From NCBI RefSeq assembly GCF_030127145.1, contig NZ_CP126158.1, positions 1,860,001 through 1,924,000 on the forward strand: a stretch of 64,000 nucleotides of DNA, written 5' to 3'. The notes beneath the pieces are model-generated. The model was not told the DNA's origin and did no database searches. It was given only the letters and a program-made list of their open reading frames with translations. Below, piece after piece: positions 1 to 9,133 of the stretch. The stretch's first letter is position 1, and every line of letters starts with the position of its first letter. Both the position numbers and the translations under genes were made by a program. The DNA is from Halobaculum halobium (GTDB taxonomy: Archaea; Halobacteriota; Halobacteria; Halobacteriales; Haloferacaceae).

Positions 1-54
1 ACGCCCGACGGCGAGGTGTTCGAGCGGTTCTCGGTACCCGTTCGCGGCCCGTGA
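1..54 (+). CDS. C-terminal end of an unidentified protein (partial)
   Basis: Frame 1 is open from the first base and stops at TGA 52-54, giving the last 17 residues of a protein that ends SVPVRGP. The codon choice (Glu, Phe, Val, Arg in GC-rich codons) fits a real haloarchaeal gene entering from the left. Seventeen residues are too few to name a family. No start codon lies inside the window. Confidence 0.5.
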   Translation, partial: TPDGEVFERFSVPVRGP

Positions 55-360
55 GCTCGCTCGACGGATGTGACTGCCGAGCCATGGAGTCGAAATCGGG
101 TCTGAGACGCGCGCGGCTGCCGCCGCGAGGTGGTCTCGGTCGCGTCAACGGGGACCGGGTTCCCGGGTCGCTCGACCCCCTCGCGCCCGGTCGGGGGATG
201 TCAGGGGGGAAGGGGGAGGGTGACTGGCGGGTGGCTCGGGCGCGGTGGGTGGAGGGCCGGTGCGGGAACCGCGAACGGAGGGTCGGCGCGTCACCGGGAA
301 CCGGTACCAACTCGTAGCGGCGCTCGTGTCAAGTACCTTCTCTATGGTCAAACGCCGTTT
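55..360. other. Intergenic stretch, no gene seen
   Basis: Roughly 300 bases lie between the end of the partial gene and the downstream end of the regulator on the other strand, so the two genes converge here. The open frames on both strands are rich in Arg, Gly and Pro and look like antisense or random translation of GC-rich DNA. A T-richer patch near 330-362 could serve as a termination region for the partial gene. No tRNA, repeat or clear promoter was found. Confidence 0.5.
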
Positions 361-1311
361 TTAGTCACCGCGTCCGCGGCGACCGCGACCCCCGGCTGTC
401 GGTGATAGCGACCGCGACGACGGCTCACGCCCCGCCGCGGCGGCGGGCGACCAGCGCGACGACGGCGAGCGCGAGCAGCCCCCGCACAGGAACAGGAAGC
501 CGGGTGACGCGGCGAGCTGGTCGACCAGCGTCGGCCCCGCGTCGCCGGAAACGGCGTACGTCGTCTCTCGCGCCAACTCCGTCGCGGTCGACGCGGGCGT
601 CGGTGTCGCTGCGGGCGTCGAAGTGGGCGCGGACGTGGCCGTCTCCGCGGCCGTCTCGGTCGCCTCCTGGATCCCGATGCCGCCGTCGGTGGCGGTTTCA
701 GTCGACGCCTCCGTCGCCGTCGGTGTCGCGGCGTCGTCGGCTGCCGCCTCCGTGGCCGTCGCGTTCGTCGACTCGACGCTCACGTCGCCGTCCGCACCGC
801 TGGCGCCGTCTGCGCCCCCGGCCGCCCCGAACCCGAACGTGGGCGCGAACGGGCCGTCGAGTGCGGTCTCGACGACGACGGCGCCGAGGCCGACCGCGCC
901 GATCCCGCCGAGCAGGCGGCTGAGCGTCGCGCGGATGCCCGAGGCTTCGGACTCGGGGCCGGCGACGAGCACGAGCGGCCCGTCGGCCGGGGCGTACACG
1001 TCCATCTCGCGGCCCTTCTGGGAGTAGGAGGTGTCGACGACCTCGACGACGCCCGCCTCGCGCAGGCGCTTCAGGTGGTACTGGGTGTTCTGCAGCGACG
1101 TGTCGACGCGATCGGCGACGTCGCTGGCGGGCCCAGGGCTGTCGTGGAGCGCAGAGAGGATCGCGCGGGCGGTGTCCGAGGACAACGCGGCGAGCACGTC
1201 GTCGGCGTCGTCGCCGTCGACGCCGATGACCCGCGGGTCGCGGTCGCCGTCGTCGTCGCCGCGGGACCACGGCCCGCCGATCCCGGGGATGGAGGAGGGC
1301 ATGTCGGCCAT
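361..1311 (-). CDS. ArsR-like winged-helix regulator with membrane segments, C-terminus frameshifted
   Basis: Residues about 30-110 form a winged helix-turn-helix of the ArsR/DUF7344-like type: the DVLAALSSDTARAILSAL and QYHLKRLREAGVVEVV stretches are the recognition region. A hydrophobic segment (LLGGIGAVGLGAVVVETAL) follows near residue 140, then a long Thr/Ala/Ser-rich linker, as in membrane-tethered haloarchaeal regulators. The frame as read ends in an Arg/Ser-rich tail that does not resemble the rest. Adding one base in the C5 run at 479-483 gives instead a second hydrophobic helix (GLLALAVVALVARRR) and a stop at 425-427, giving 295 residues. The reading frame is therefore probably broken artificially. 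Target and signal are unknown. Confidence 0.75.
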   Translation of the reverse strand: MADMPSSIPGIGGPWSRGDDDGDRDPRVIGVDGDDADDVLAALSSDTARAILSALHDSPGPASDVADRVDTSLQNTQYHLKRLREAGVVEVVDTSYSQKGREMDVYAPADGPLVLVAGPESEASGIRATLSRLLGGIGAVGLGAVVVETALDGPFAPTFGFGAAGGADGASGADGDVSVESTNATATEAAADDAATPTATEASTETATDGGIGIQEATETAAETATSAPTSTPAATPTPASTATELARETTYAVSGDAGPTLVDQLAASPGFLFLCGGCSRSPSSRWSPAAAAGREPSSRSLSPTAGGRGRRGRGD

Positions 1312-1419
1312 TCGTCGTTCCTCTTTCGCGGTGGAGTTGGTAAGCCTTCCGTGCGCTCACGCCCGGCGACGGACAGCCGGGTCCGCGGCGCTCGTCGTCC
1401 CGTCCCCCCTCGCGTTCCG

Positions 1420-2481
1420 TCACCCCAACCGGCTATGGCCGAACACGACGGCGGCCGCCGCGATCGTCGCCGCTCCGGCGATCGCTGTCGCGATCCCGAA
1501 GCCGTCGCCGGTCGCGCTCGTCCCGCCGGGGTCGGTTGTCTCGGACAGCGCGGCTGTCGCGGTCGTCCCCGTCGGCGACTCGTCCCCGCCCGCGGTCGTC
1601 GCGGCTGCGTCCCCGTTCGTCGCCGGCGGCGCGGTCGTCGGTCCCGGCGTCTCCGCCGGACGCACCTCGACGGTCTCGTTCTCGACGGCGACCGCGTGGG
1701 TCGCGCTGGCGACCCGCAGCCCCACCGAGTACTCGCCGGGCGTGGCGGTCTGCGGAACCGCGACGACGACCGTCGTGTCGATCTCCTCGCCGGGCGCCAC
1801 TGACGGCCACTCGACCGTCCGGTTCGCTGACCGGTACCGGCCGTCGCCCCGCACGCCCGCTATCGACCAGCCCTCGGGCAACGACGCGACGGACACGGAG
1901 AGGGATTCGATCGGGGTCTCGCCGTTGTTGACGAGACTGAGGAGCAGTTCCCCCTGTCGTTCGTCGTGCCCGACCGAACCGAGGTGCGCGAAGACGGTCT
2001 GTGGCCGCCGCTCGTGCAGACGAAGCGCGAGCGTCGCGTTCTCGTGGTCGAGTACCCGTAGTTCGCTGATCCCGCGGTCGCTCACCGCGACGGCGGCGTC
2101 GGCACGCCTCCAGTCGACGGCCGTCGCGAACGCGCCGTCGTCAGCGACCCGGACTACGGTCACGTTCGGCGGATCGGCCGCCGCGAGCGACCGCAGTTCG
2201 CCCGCCGACCGCTCGCGTAGGGCCCCGGACTCTCCGATGAGTACGACTGCATCGGCGGCCGGCTCTCCGACGGGGTCGGTCACCGTTCCCTCGATCCGAA
2301 TCTCGTCCCCAGGACCGTGATTCTGCCCCGCGGCTGCGGGTGGCGTCGTCGCTGTTGTCGCTGTCATCGTCGCTGTTGTCGCTGTCGCCGTCGCTGTCAC
2401 TGCCGCTCCCCCAACCGCCAACACCGCGCACAGCAGACACGCCGCGCAGGCGACCGCGGCGCGATCTTCGCTCCGTCGCAT
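1420..2481 (-). CDS. Secreted or membrane-anchored surface protein with Thr-rich linkers
   Basis: The start is placed at the ATG at 2481 because it is followed at once by a signal-peptide-like run (basic MRRSEDR, then ACAACLLCAVLAVGGAA). The longer open frame upstream lacks such a signal. The mature protein begins with a low-complexity Thr/Ala stretch. It continues with a carboxypeptidase-regulatory-like region near VTDPVGEPAADAVVLIGE and a beta-sandwich region of NEW3/CARDB type around LVNNGETPIESLSV and WPSVAPGEEIDTTVVV. A Thr/Pro-rich stalk and a C-terminal hydrophobic helix (IATAIAGAATIAAAAVVFG) follow. The architecture suggests a cell-surface protein anchored at its C-terminus. Function unknown. 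It lies 108 bp upstream of the regulator on the same strand and might be co-transcribed with it. Confidence 0.7.
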   Translation of the reverse strand: MRRSEDRAAVACAACLLCAVLAVGGAAVTATATATTATMTATTATTPPAAAGQNHGPGDEIRIEGTVTDPVGEPAADAVVLIGESGALRERSAGELRSLAAADPPNVTVVRVADDGAFATAVDWRRADAAVAVSDRGISELRVLDHENATLALRLHERRPQTVFAHLGSVGHDERQGELLLSLVNNGETPIESLSVSVASLPEGWSIAGVRGDGRYRSANRTVEWPSVAPGEEIDTTVVVAVPQTATPGEYSVGLRVASATHAVAVENETVEVRPAETPGPTTAPPATNGDAAATTAGGDESPTGTTATAALSETTDPGGTSATGDGFGIATAIAGAATIAAAAVVFGHSRLG

Positions 2482-2675
2482 GGCTTTCGATACGGATTCG
2501 ACCGCCAAGTGCCTCGTGGAGAGACAAACCGCTATCGTAGCTACGGCCGGCGTTCGGAACCGATCGACCGTGATCCGGTTCGATTCCTCCGTGCTTGCCC
2601 CGACTCGACCGCGTTTTTCACGAAGGATCCGGCAGATCCCGACACCCCTTTGTCGACGTGTCACCGAGTCCTCGT

Positions 2676-3839
2676 ATGCTCGATTACGTCGGTCTGGAGG
2701 CGGACCTCTCGGCCGAGGAGAAGTTGATCCGGGACACGGCCCGGGAGTTCGTCGCCGAGGAGGTCGCCCCCGACATCGCCGACCACTACGAGGCCGGGAC
2801 GTTCCCCACCGAGTTGATCCCGGAGATGGGCGAGATCGGGTTTTACGCCCCGAACTTGGAGGGATACGGTTCGCCGAACGTCTCCGAGCGCGCGTACGGC
2901 CTGCTGATGCAGGAACTGGAGGCGTGCGACTCCGGCCTGCGCTCGATGGCCAGCGTCCAGGGCGCGCTCGTGATGTACCCGATCCACGCGTTCGGCAGCG
3001 AGGCCCAGAAGGAGGAGTGGCTCCCCGCGCTCGGGCAAGGGGAGGCCGTCGGCTGTTTCGGCCTGACGGAACCGGAGCACGGCTCGAACCCCTCGGGGAT
3101 GGAGACGCGCGCCGAGCGCGACGCCGACGGCTTCGTCCTCAACGGCGAGAAGACGTGGATCACCAACGCCCCCATCGCCGACGTGGCGGTCGTGTGGGCG
3201 CGGCTCGCCTCCGAGGAGGAGTCGCCGGTGCGGGGGTTCCTCGTCGAGACCGACCGCGACGGGGTGGAAACGCCGAAGATTGACGAGAAGCTCTCGATGC
3301 GCGCGTCGGTCACCGGCGGCATCGTCCTCGACGACGTGCGCGTTCCCGAGGAGAACGTTCTGCCCGAGGTGACGGGGATGAAGGGGCCGCTGTCGTGTCT
3401 CACGCAGGCCCGATACGGCATCGCGTGGGGCGCCGTCGGCGCCGCCCGCGACTGCTTCGAGACCGCCCGCGAGTACCAGACCGACCGCGACCAGTTCGGC
3501 GGCCCCATCGCGCGCTTCCAGATCCAACAGGAGAAGCTCGCGGAGATGGCGACGCAGATCACCCTCGCGCAGTTGCTCGCGTACCGGCTTGCGGACCTGA
3601 AGGAGCGCGGCGATCTGCGCCCGCAGCAGGTGTCGATGGCCAAGCGAAACAACGTCCGGATGGCTCGGAATCAAGCGCGCGTCGCCCGAGAGATGCTCGG
3701 CGGCAACGGCATCACGACCGACTACTCGCCGATGCGCCACATGAGCAATCTGGAGACGGTGTACACCTACGAGGGGACCCACGACATCCACTCGCTCATC
3801 ATCGGAGAGGACCTCACGGGTCTCGCCGCCTATCAGTGA
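2676..3839 (+). CDS. Acyl-CoA dehydrogenase, glutaryl-CoA dehydrogenase-like
   Basis: A 387-residue flavoprotein that should oxidise an acyl-CoA to its enoyl-CoA, passing electrons to ETF. It shows the whole family pattern: N-terminal helical domain, the FAD/substrate loop GCFGLTEPEHGSNPSGME near residue 130, NGEKTWITN, and the C-terminal EMLGGNGI. The catalytic-base region TYEGTHDIHSLIIGEDLTG closely matches glutaryl-CoA dehydrogenases, with Glu in the YEGTHDI position. The SVQGALVMYPI segment is also typical of that subgroup. The start MLDYVGLEADL was chosen because a CCTTTGT box sits 27 nt upstream. The substrate is inferred; a short-chain acyl-CoA is also possible. The Fe-S oxidoreductase at 5776-7902 is a plausible downstream electron acceptor system. 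Confidence 0.88.
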   Translation: MLDYVGLEADLSAEEKLIRDTAREFVAEEVAPDIADHYEAGTFPTELIPEMGEIGFYAPNLEGYGSPNVSERAYGLLMQELEACDSGLRSMASVQGALVMYPIHAFGSEAQKEEWLPALGQGEAVGCFGLTEPEHGSNPSGMETRAERDADGFVLNGEKTWITNAPIADVAVVWARLASEEESPVRGFLVETDRDGVETPKIDEKLSMRASVTGGIVLDDVRVPEENVLPEVTGMKGPLSCLTQARYGIAWGAVGAARDCFETAREYQTDRDQFGGPIARFQIQQEKLAEMATQITLAQLLAYRLADLKERGDLRPQQVSMAKRNNVRMARNQARVAREMLGGNGITTDYSPMRHMSNLETVYTYEGTHDIHSLIIGEDLTGLAAYQ

Positions 3840-4016
3840 ACCGCACGGGTTTCGCTCGTCGGTAGTCACCGACGCGCTACTCACGTCGTCCGGTTGCATC
3901 GAAGCCTCGGGCGACGACACGAGCGCGCCGTCGGGTCTCGCCCCCGTACTCGCCGCTGTGACGGCGTGCGAACCATGAACATAGCTAAGTAGGTGGACTT
4001 TGAGGCGCCAACCAAG

Positions 4017-4322
4017 ATGGCCAACCCAGTCGAGGGCGAACGCCGGACGCTCGCGTTCTCACGCGAGGAGGCGTGGGTGGTCCACGCCGCGCTTCTCGAC
4101 GGGGTCCGGACGGCGGTCGAAGACGGGAATTCCGCGGAGGGGTATCCGGAGCTCGACGCCTTGAGGGCGATAGAGGGCGGGCGAGAGCGCTTCGACCGCG
4201 AGGAGGCGGGCGTCATTCACGGGGCGCTGAAGACGTACCTCGGGGGCGCGCCCAAACGCGACAGAGCGCCGGGGCAGGCGGCGCTGCGCCGGACTGCTGG
4301 CGCCGACGCTCCCGACGCTTGA
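4017..4322 (+). CDS. Conserved small haloarchaeal protein
   Basis: A 101-residue acidic protein with no recognised catalytic motif. Two similar helical segments repeat: EEAWVVHAALLDGVRTAV near residue 20 and EEAGVIHGALKTYLGGA near residue 65. This suggests an internal duplication or a helical hairpin. The start at the ATG at 4017 is preferred over a GTG at 3993 because a CTAAGT promoter-like box lies about 31 nt upstream. It converges with the DCC-family gene, the two stop codons being only three bases apart. I recall a domain of unknown function of this size in haloarchaea but cannot name it securely. Confidence 0.65.
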   Translation: MANPVEGERRTLAFSREEAWVVHAALLDGVRTAVEDGNSAEGYPELDALRAIEGGRERFDREEAGVIHGALKTYLGGAPKRDRAPGQAALRRTAGADAPDA

Positions 4323-4325
4323 GCG

Positions 4326-4709
4326 CTACGTCGAGACGTCTCCGTTCGACAGCGAGTCGTGCCGCGCGAGCTTCCCCCACAGCGCCCGGCGGTCCGCAGC
4401 CCACCGATAGATCTGCTCGCGCGCCTCAGGATACCGTGGTAGCCCCCTCGCAGCCGCGGTGAGCCACCATCCGGCGGCGCCGGTGCGCTTCGCGACCTGT
4501 TCGAGCGCCTCGCCGCAGGAGTACACCGCGGTGTCGGTGGCGAGGTGCATGCACTCCTCGTAGTCGTCGGGCAGACGCGCGCGCAGCCCGTCGTCCTCGT
4601 CGAGGTCGGAGAAGCCGACGGCCTCGAACTCGCCCAGCTCCAGCGCGTGCGAGACGACGAACGTGCAAAACCCGCAGTCGTCGTCGTACACGAGGCGTGG
4701 TACGGACAT
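4326..4709 (-). CDS. DCC family thiol-disulfide oxidoreductase (DUF393)
   Basis: A 127-residue protein whose N-terminus VYDDDCGFCTFVVSHALEL carries the defining DxxCxxC motif of the DCC family (DUF393). These are thioredoxin-related proteins thought to have thiol-disulfide activity. The middle has the usual acidic loop and a Cys (VYSCGEAL) followed by WWLTAAARGLPRYPEAREQIYRWAADRR, matching the end of the family. Length is normal for DUF393. The protein is predicted to be cytoplasmic. Its physiological partner is unknown. It is tail to tail with the small gene at 4017-4322 and lies downstream of the cupin gene on the same strand, 63 bp away. Confidence 0.85.
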   Translation of the reverse strand: MSVPRLVYDDDCGFCTFVVSHALELGEFEAVGFSDLDEDDGLRARLPDDYEECMHLATDTAVYSCGEALEQVAKRTGAAGWWLTAAARGLPRYPEAREQIYRWAADRRALWGKLARHDSLSNGDVST

Positions 4710-4772
4710 ACTCCAGTGTACGGGCCCGTCGAATATGTGGTTTCGGGCGGACCGTGTCGACCGCGCCGATTC

Positions 4773-5724
<952 letters not shown>

Positions 5725-5775
5725 GCCGTCGAACACTCGGGGATCGGCTCGCCCCCACCCCGCCGAATCGGTCGG

Positions 5776-7902
5776 TCAGTCCGCCGCCGCGGGCGTCGTA
5801 TCGTCGCCGTCGGCGTCGGCGGGTGCCTCGACCGCGACGCCGTCCTTCGCCGCCAGCGCTTCACACAGCAACTCGGCGATGTCGACGATCTCGATATCGT
5901 CCTCGAAGTTCCCCGTCTTGCGACCGTCCTCGTACATCGTCCCGCACATCGGGCAGGCGACGACGAACTTCTCGACCGCGCCGCCGGCGTCGGTGTCCTC
6001 CAGCGCCTCGCGGAGGCGTTCCTCGCTGGGCTTCGTGTGCTCGTCTTGATCCATCCAGAGGCCGCCGCCGCCGCCGCCACAGCAGAACGAGTCCGAGCGG
6101 TTGCGCGGCATCTCGTACAGGTCGACGCCGCTGGCGCGGACGAGGTCGCGGGGCGCCTCGTACACGTCGTTCATCCGGCCGAGGTGACACGGGTCGTGGT
6201 ACGTCGCGGTGTAGTCGAGTTCGGTGCCGTCCAGCCCGAGGCGACCCTGCTCGACGAGGTTCTCGACGACCTCGGTGTAGTGGAAGACGGGGTCGTCGAA
6301 CTCCGAGACCTCGGGGTACTCGTTGCGGAAGGTGTTCATCGAGTGCGGGTCGGTCGTGACCACCTTCTCGAAGGTCGCCGACGCGAACGCCTCGGTGTTG
6401 TCCTCGACGAGCATCTCGAAGAGGCCCTCCTCGCCGACGCGTCGCACGTCGTTGCCGTCGTGCTGCTCGTCCTCGTAGAGGATCCCGTAGGAGACGTTCG
6501 CGCGCTCGAACAGCGTCGCGAGCGAGCGCGCGACGCGCTGGTTGCGCTCGTCGTAGCTTGGGTACTCGCCGACGTACCAGAGGAACTCCACGTCCTCCTC
6601 GCGGGCGTCGGGGACCTCGAAGTCGAGGTCCTCGGTCCAGTCGGGGCGCTTGCGCGCGGGGTCGCCGAACGTGTTGCCGTTCTGGAACACATTCATCATG
6701 GCGTCTTGCACCATCTCGTCCATCTGGCCCGTCTCGGTGAGCCGGCGGTTCATCTGGGTGAACTCCGAGACGTGCTCGATGTCGACGGGGCAGGCGTCCA
6801 TGCAGGCCATGCAGGACATGCACGACTCCATGGACTCGGCGGCGATGACGGAGTCGCCGCCGTCGGCGACGATCTCGACCTCCTCCGTACGGCCGGCGTC
6901 GAGGTCTTGCCGATACTGTTTCAGGTCGAGGATCACGTCGCGCGGGTCGAGATTCCGACCGGAGGCGTTCGCCGGGCACACCGACGAACAGCGGCCGCAC
7001 TTCGTGCAGGCGTCCTGATCGAGAATGTGGCGCCACGAGAAGTCCTCGATGGAACCGTAGCCGATCTCGTCGGGGCCGGCGTCCTCGGGGACGCCGGGGA
7101 GCCGGACGCCCGCCTTCTCGTCGCGGGTCACGACGTTCGCGAACGAGGAGATCATGTGGAACGGCTTCGCGTACGGGATCAGGGCGATGAACGCGAACGC
7201 CAGCAGCGCGTGGCTCCACCAGGTCGCGGCGTACAGCGACTCAGCCATCCCGGCGGTCAGGCCGGCCTCGGCGAAGATGCCGGCGAGAAAGTAGCCAACG
7301 AACGACACGCGCTCGAAGTCGGCGAACTGCGCGGAGCCGACGATCCGGAGCGCCTCGACCACGTAGCCGCCGACGCCGAGCGCGAACAGGGTCCACACGA
7401 ACGCGTCGTCCTCTAGCGAGGTGTGTTTGCCCCACAAGCGTCCCTCGCGCTCGGTGTACCGGCGGTAGATGGCCATGCCCACGCCGACGACGAACAGCAG
7501 ACCCATCGCGTCCATGACGAACGAGTACGAGAGGTAGAAGTCCCCGACGAAGAACGACTCGCCCGTCACGGGTCGCCAGAAGTCGAGATCGATCCCGAGG
7601 ATCGTCGTCCCGATAAGCAGCGTCAGAAAGCCCCAGAGGATGAACGCGTGCATCACGCCCGCGTACAGGTCGCGATCGAACTGGTTGCGGTTCGAGGCGA
7701 CGATGCCGGCGGCCCGTAGCACCCGGCGCGGCAGGTCGTCGAGGCGGTCGAACCAGTCGTCCTCGCCGGCGGCGTAGCGCGCGAACCGCGCGTACGTTCC
7801 GTAGAGGAACACCGCGATCGCGACCGCCGCGAGGTAGTAGAAGGCGGCCTTCCCGACGGGACCGATCGTCCAGAAGGTCTCGCGCGTCACGTCGGCTTGC
7901 AT
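5776..7902 (-). CDS. Membrane-bound HdrD-like Fe-S oxidoreductase (possible ETF:quinone oxidoreductase)
   Basis: A 708-residue protein. Residues 1-260 hold five or so membrane helices resembling the NarI-type cytochrome subunit, with His residues in helices (VMHAFILWG, WWSHALL). Two 4Fe-4S motifs follow, CTKCGRCSSVCP near 299-309 and CMSCMACMDACP near 361-371. The C-terminal half is HdrD-like with CHLGR, CCGGGGGG and CPMCGTMY; the first CCG repeat has lost its cysteines. This layout matches the membrane Fe-S proteins proposed as ETF:menaquinone oxidoreductases in other prokaryotes, and the acyl-CoA dehydrogenase nearby fits that role. The start MQADVTRETFW is chosen over an upstream Met because the preceding residues are only basic. 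Assignment as ETF-quinone oxidoreductase is inference; annotation as a heterodisulfide-reductase-related protein is the safe call. Confidence 0.82.
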   Translation of the reverse strand: MQADVTRETFWTIGPVGKAAFYYLAAVAIAVFLYGTYARFARYAAGEDDWFDRLDDLPRRVLRAAGIVASNRNQFDRDLYAGVMHAFILWGFLTLLIGTTILGIDLDFWRPVTGESFFVGDFYLSYSFVMDAMGLLFVVGVGMAIYRRYTEREGRLWGKHTSLEDDAFVWTLFALGVGGYVVEALRIVGSAQFADFERVSFVGYFLAGIFAEAGLTAGMAESLYAATWWSHALLAFAFIALIPYAKPFHMISSFANVVTRDEKAGVRLPGVPEDAGPDEIGYGSIEDFSWRHILDQDACTKCGRCSSVCPANASGRNLDPRDVILDLKQYRQDLDAGRTEEVEIVADGGDSVIAAESMESCMSCMACMDACPVDIEHVSEFTQMNRRLTETGQMDEMVQDAMMNVFQNGNTFGDPARKRPDWTEDLDFEVPDAREEDVEFLWYVGEYPSYDERNQRVARSLATLFERANVSYGILYEDEQHDGNDVRRVGEEGLFEMLVEDNTEAFASATFEKVVTTDPHSMNTFRNEYPEVSEFDDPVFHYTEVVENLVEQGRLGLDGTELDYTATYHDPCHLGRMNDVYEAPRDLVRASGVDLYEMPRNRSDSFCCGGGGGGLWMDQDEHTKPSEERLREALEDTDAGGAVEKFVVACPMCGTMYEDGRKTGNFEDDIEIVDIAELLCEALAAKDGVAVEAPADADGDDTTPAAAD

Positions 7903-8102
7903 GTCGATACCGCGTCTCCGTTTCTGGTTAAATCTTCTCACACGATCGTGCGTGACGGTCTCCGACGACTGTCAGAACTGCTCCCGATGTCGGCCAGCAG
8001 CTGTATTCTGGTGATCTGGCGTCCGTCAGTTCTCGTCGGCGCGGTCGCGCGGGTCGTCGCCGGCAACACCCTTTTGTTCGACGACGGTCATCAATTCAGT
8101 CT

Positions 8103-8699
8103 ATGGACGAGAAGACGGAGGAACTCCGCGACATCTTCCTCGACGCGACGGGCGACGACACCGTCACCGAGCGTCAGGAGGAGGGGCACGGCTCGCTCGC
8201 TCGCGAGACCGACGCCACCGAGCAGGTCGCCGACCTCGTCGCGCGGATGTCCGAGCGCTACGAGTTCGACTCCGGGCGCTCCGACGACGATCTCGTTCGG
8301 GTCGTCACCCTGTACTTCGAGGGCGCTGACGACGCCGCCATCGCCGACGATCTCGGAACCGATGAGGGGGCGGTCTTCGACGCGCGGATGGACCTCCACC
8401 TCGTCCGCGACGGCGACCGGGAGGCGCCGTTCGACCTCTCGCAGCTCCGATCGATGCACGTCGACGGCGTGGCGACCGACGAGCGCGCCGCCCGACTCGA
8501 CGCCGACGAGGCGACCGTCGAGCACTACTCGAGGGTCGTCGCCGCCGACCTGGAGTCGACGCGGGCGAACGACCGCTTCCGCGACGAGTTCGCCGACCTG
8601 CTCGCCGAGCAGGACCTCAAGGGGGGTCACACCGAGGACGCCCGCGAGGACGGGCTTCGAGAGGCCGCCGAGGACATCGAGACGAACGTTTCATTCTAA
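8103..8699 (+). CDS. Conserved haloarchaeal protein (conditioned-medium-induced protein 4 type)
   Basis: A 198-residue very acidic, probably helical and cytoplasmic protein. The N-terminus MDEKTEELRDIFLDATGDD and the block RYEFDSGRSDDDLVRVVTLYFEGADDAAIADDLG suggest a degenerate helix-turn-helix near residues 55-95. From memory, this matches the family named conditioned medium-induced protein 4 in haloarchaea, a name based on expression and not on a known reaction. A TTTTGTT box lies 31 nt upstream, consistent with leaderless transcription. It is followed by the 23-bp repeat array. DNA binding is a guess. Confidence 0.65.
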   Translation: MDEKTEELRDIFLDATGDDTVTERQEEGHGSLARETDATEQVADLVARMSERYEFDSGRSDDDLVRVVTLYFEGADDAAIADDLGTDEGAVFDARMDLHLVRDGDREAPFDLSQLRSMHVDGVATDERAARLDADEATVEHYSRVVAADLESTRANDRFRDEFADLLAEQDLKGGHTEDAREDGLREAAEDIETNVSF

Positions 8700-8824
8700 C
8701 CGACCTCTTTCCGCCTCGGGTTTCTTCGCTGCGCTGCGGGAACCGCTCGGCGAAACCCCGTCGATGCCAAAAGGCCGCTCGCTCGGCCTCCGGCCTCGCT
8801 CGGGGTACTCACGCTGGTGACTCC
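8700..8824. other. Spacer before the repeat array
   Basis: This 125-bp stretch holds a short inverted repeat, GGGTTTC at about 8718 and GAAACCC at about 8751, that might form a terminator hairpin for the gene ending at 8699. A C/T-skewed segment of CGGCCTC-type copies follows at about 8774-8808. No gene was seen. Confidence 0.3.
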
Positions 8825-9061
8825 GCGACCGAAACTGCGACTGCGACGCGACCGAAACTGCGACTGCGACGCGACCGAAACTGCGACTGCGACGCGACCG
8901 AAACTGCGACTGCGACGCGACCGAAACTGCGACTGCGACGCGACCGAAACTGCGACTGCGACGCGACCGAAACTGCGACTGCGACGCGACCGAAACTGCG
9001 ACTGCGACGCGACCGAAACTGCGACTGCGACGCGACCGAAACTGCGACTGCGACGCGACCG
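8825..9061. repeat. Tandem array of ten 23-bp units (minisatellite)
   Basis: Ten head-to-tail copies of a 23-bp unit containing CGACCGAAACTGCGACTGCG run from 8825 to 9054 without a visible mismatch. A partial eleventh copy (GCGACC) ends the array. Each unit itself contains the smaller repeat CTGCGA. Because 23 is not a multiple of three, translation would cycle through all frames with a 23-residue period. The open frames crossing it on both strands are therefore by-products and not proteins. There are no spacers, so it is not a CRISPR array. It lies about 70 bp upstream of a Cas4-like gene. Perfect identity suggests recent expansion or active homogenisation. Confidence 0.95.
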
Positions 9062-9133
9062 CACCACTTCCGCGACCGCGACGCCCACCGCTCGCCGCGA
9101 ACGTTCAAATACGAACCCGGAACCACCACCCAC

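Noticed and set aside
3993-4016. Upstream GTG start for the small gene at 4017
   Set aside because: A CTAAGT box lies at the right distance from the ATG at 4017, and the extra eight residues add nothing conserved.
8825-9061. CRISPR array
   Set aside because: Repeats are directly adjacent with no spacers and a 23-bp period, so this is a simple tandem array. The Cas4-like neighbour alone does not make a CRISPR locus.
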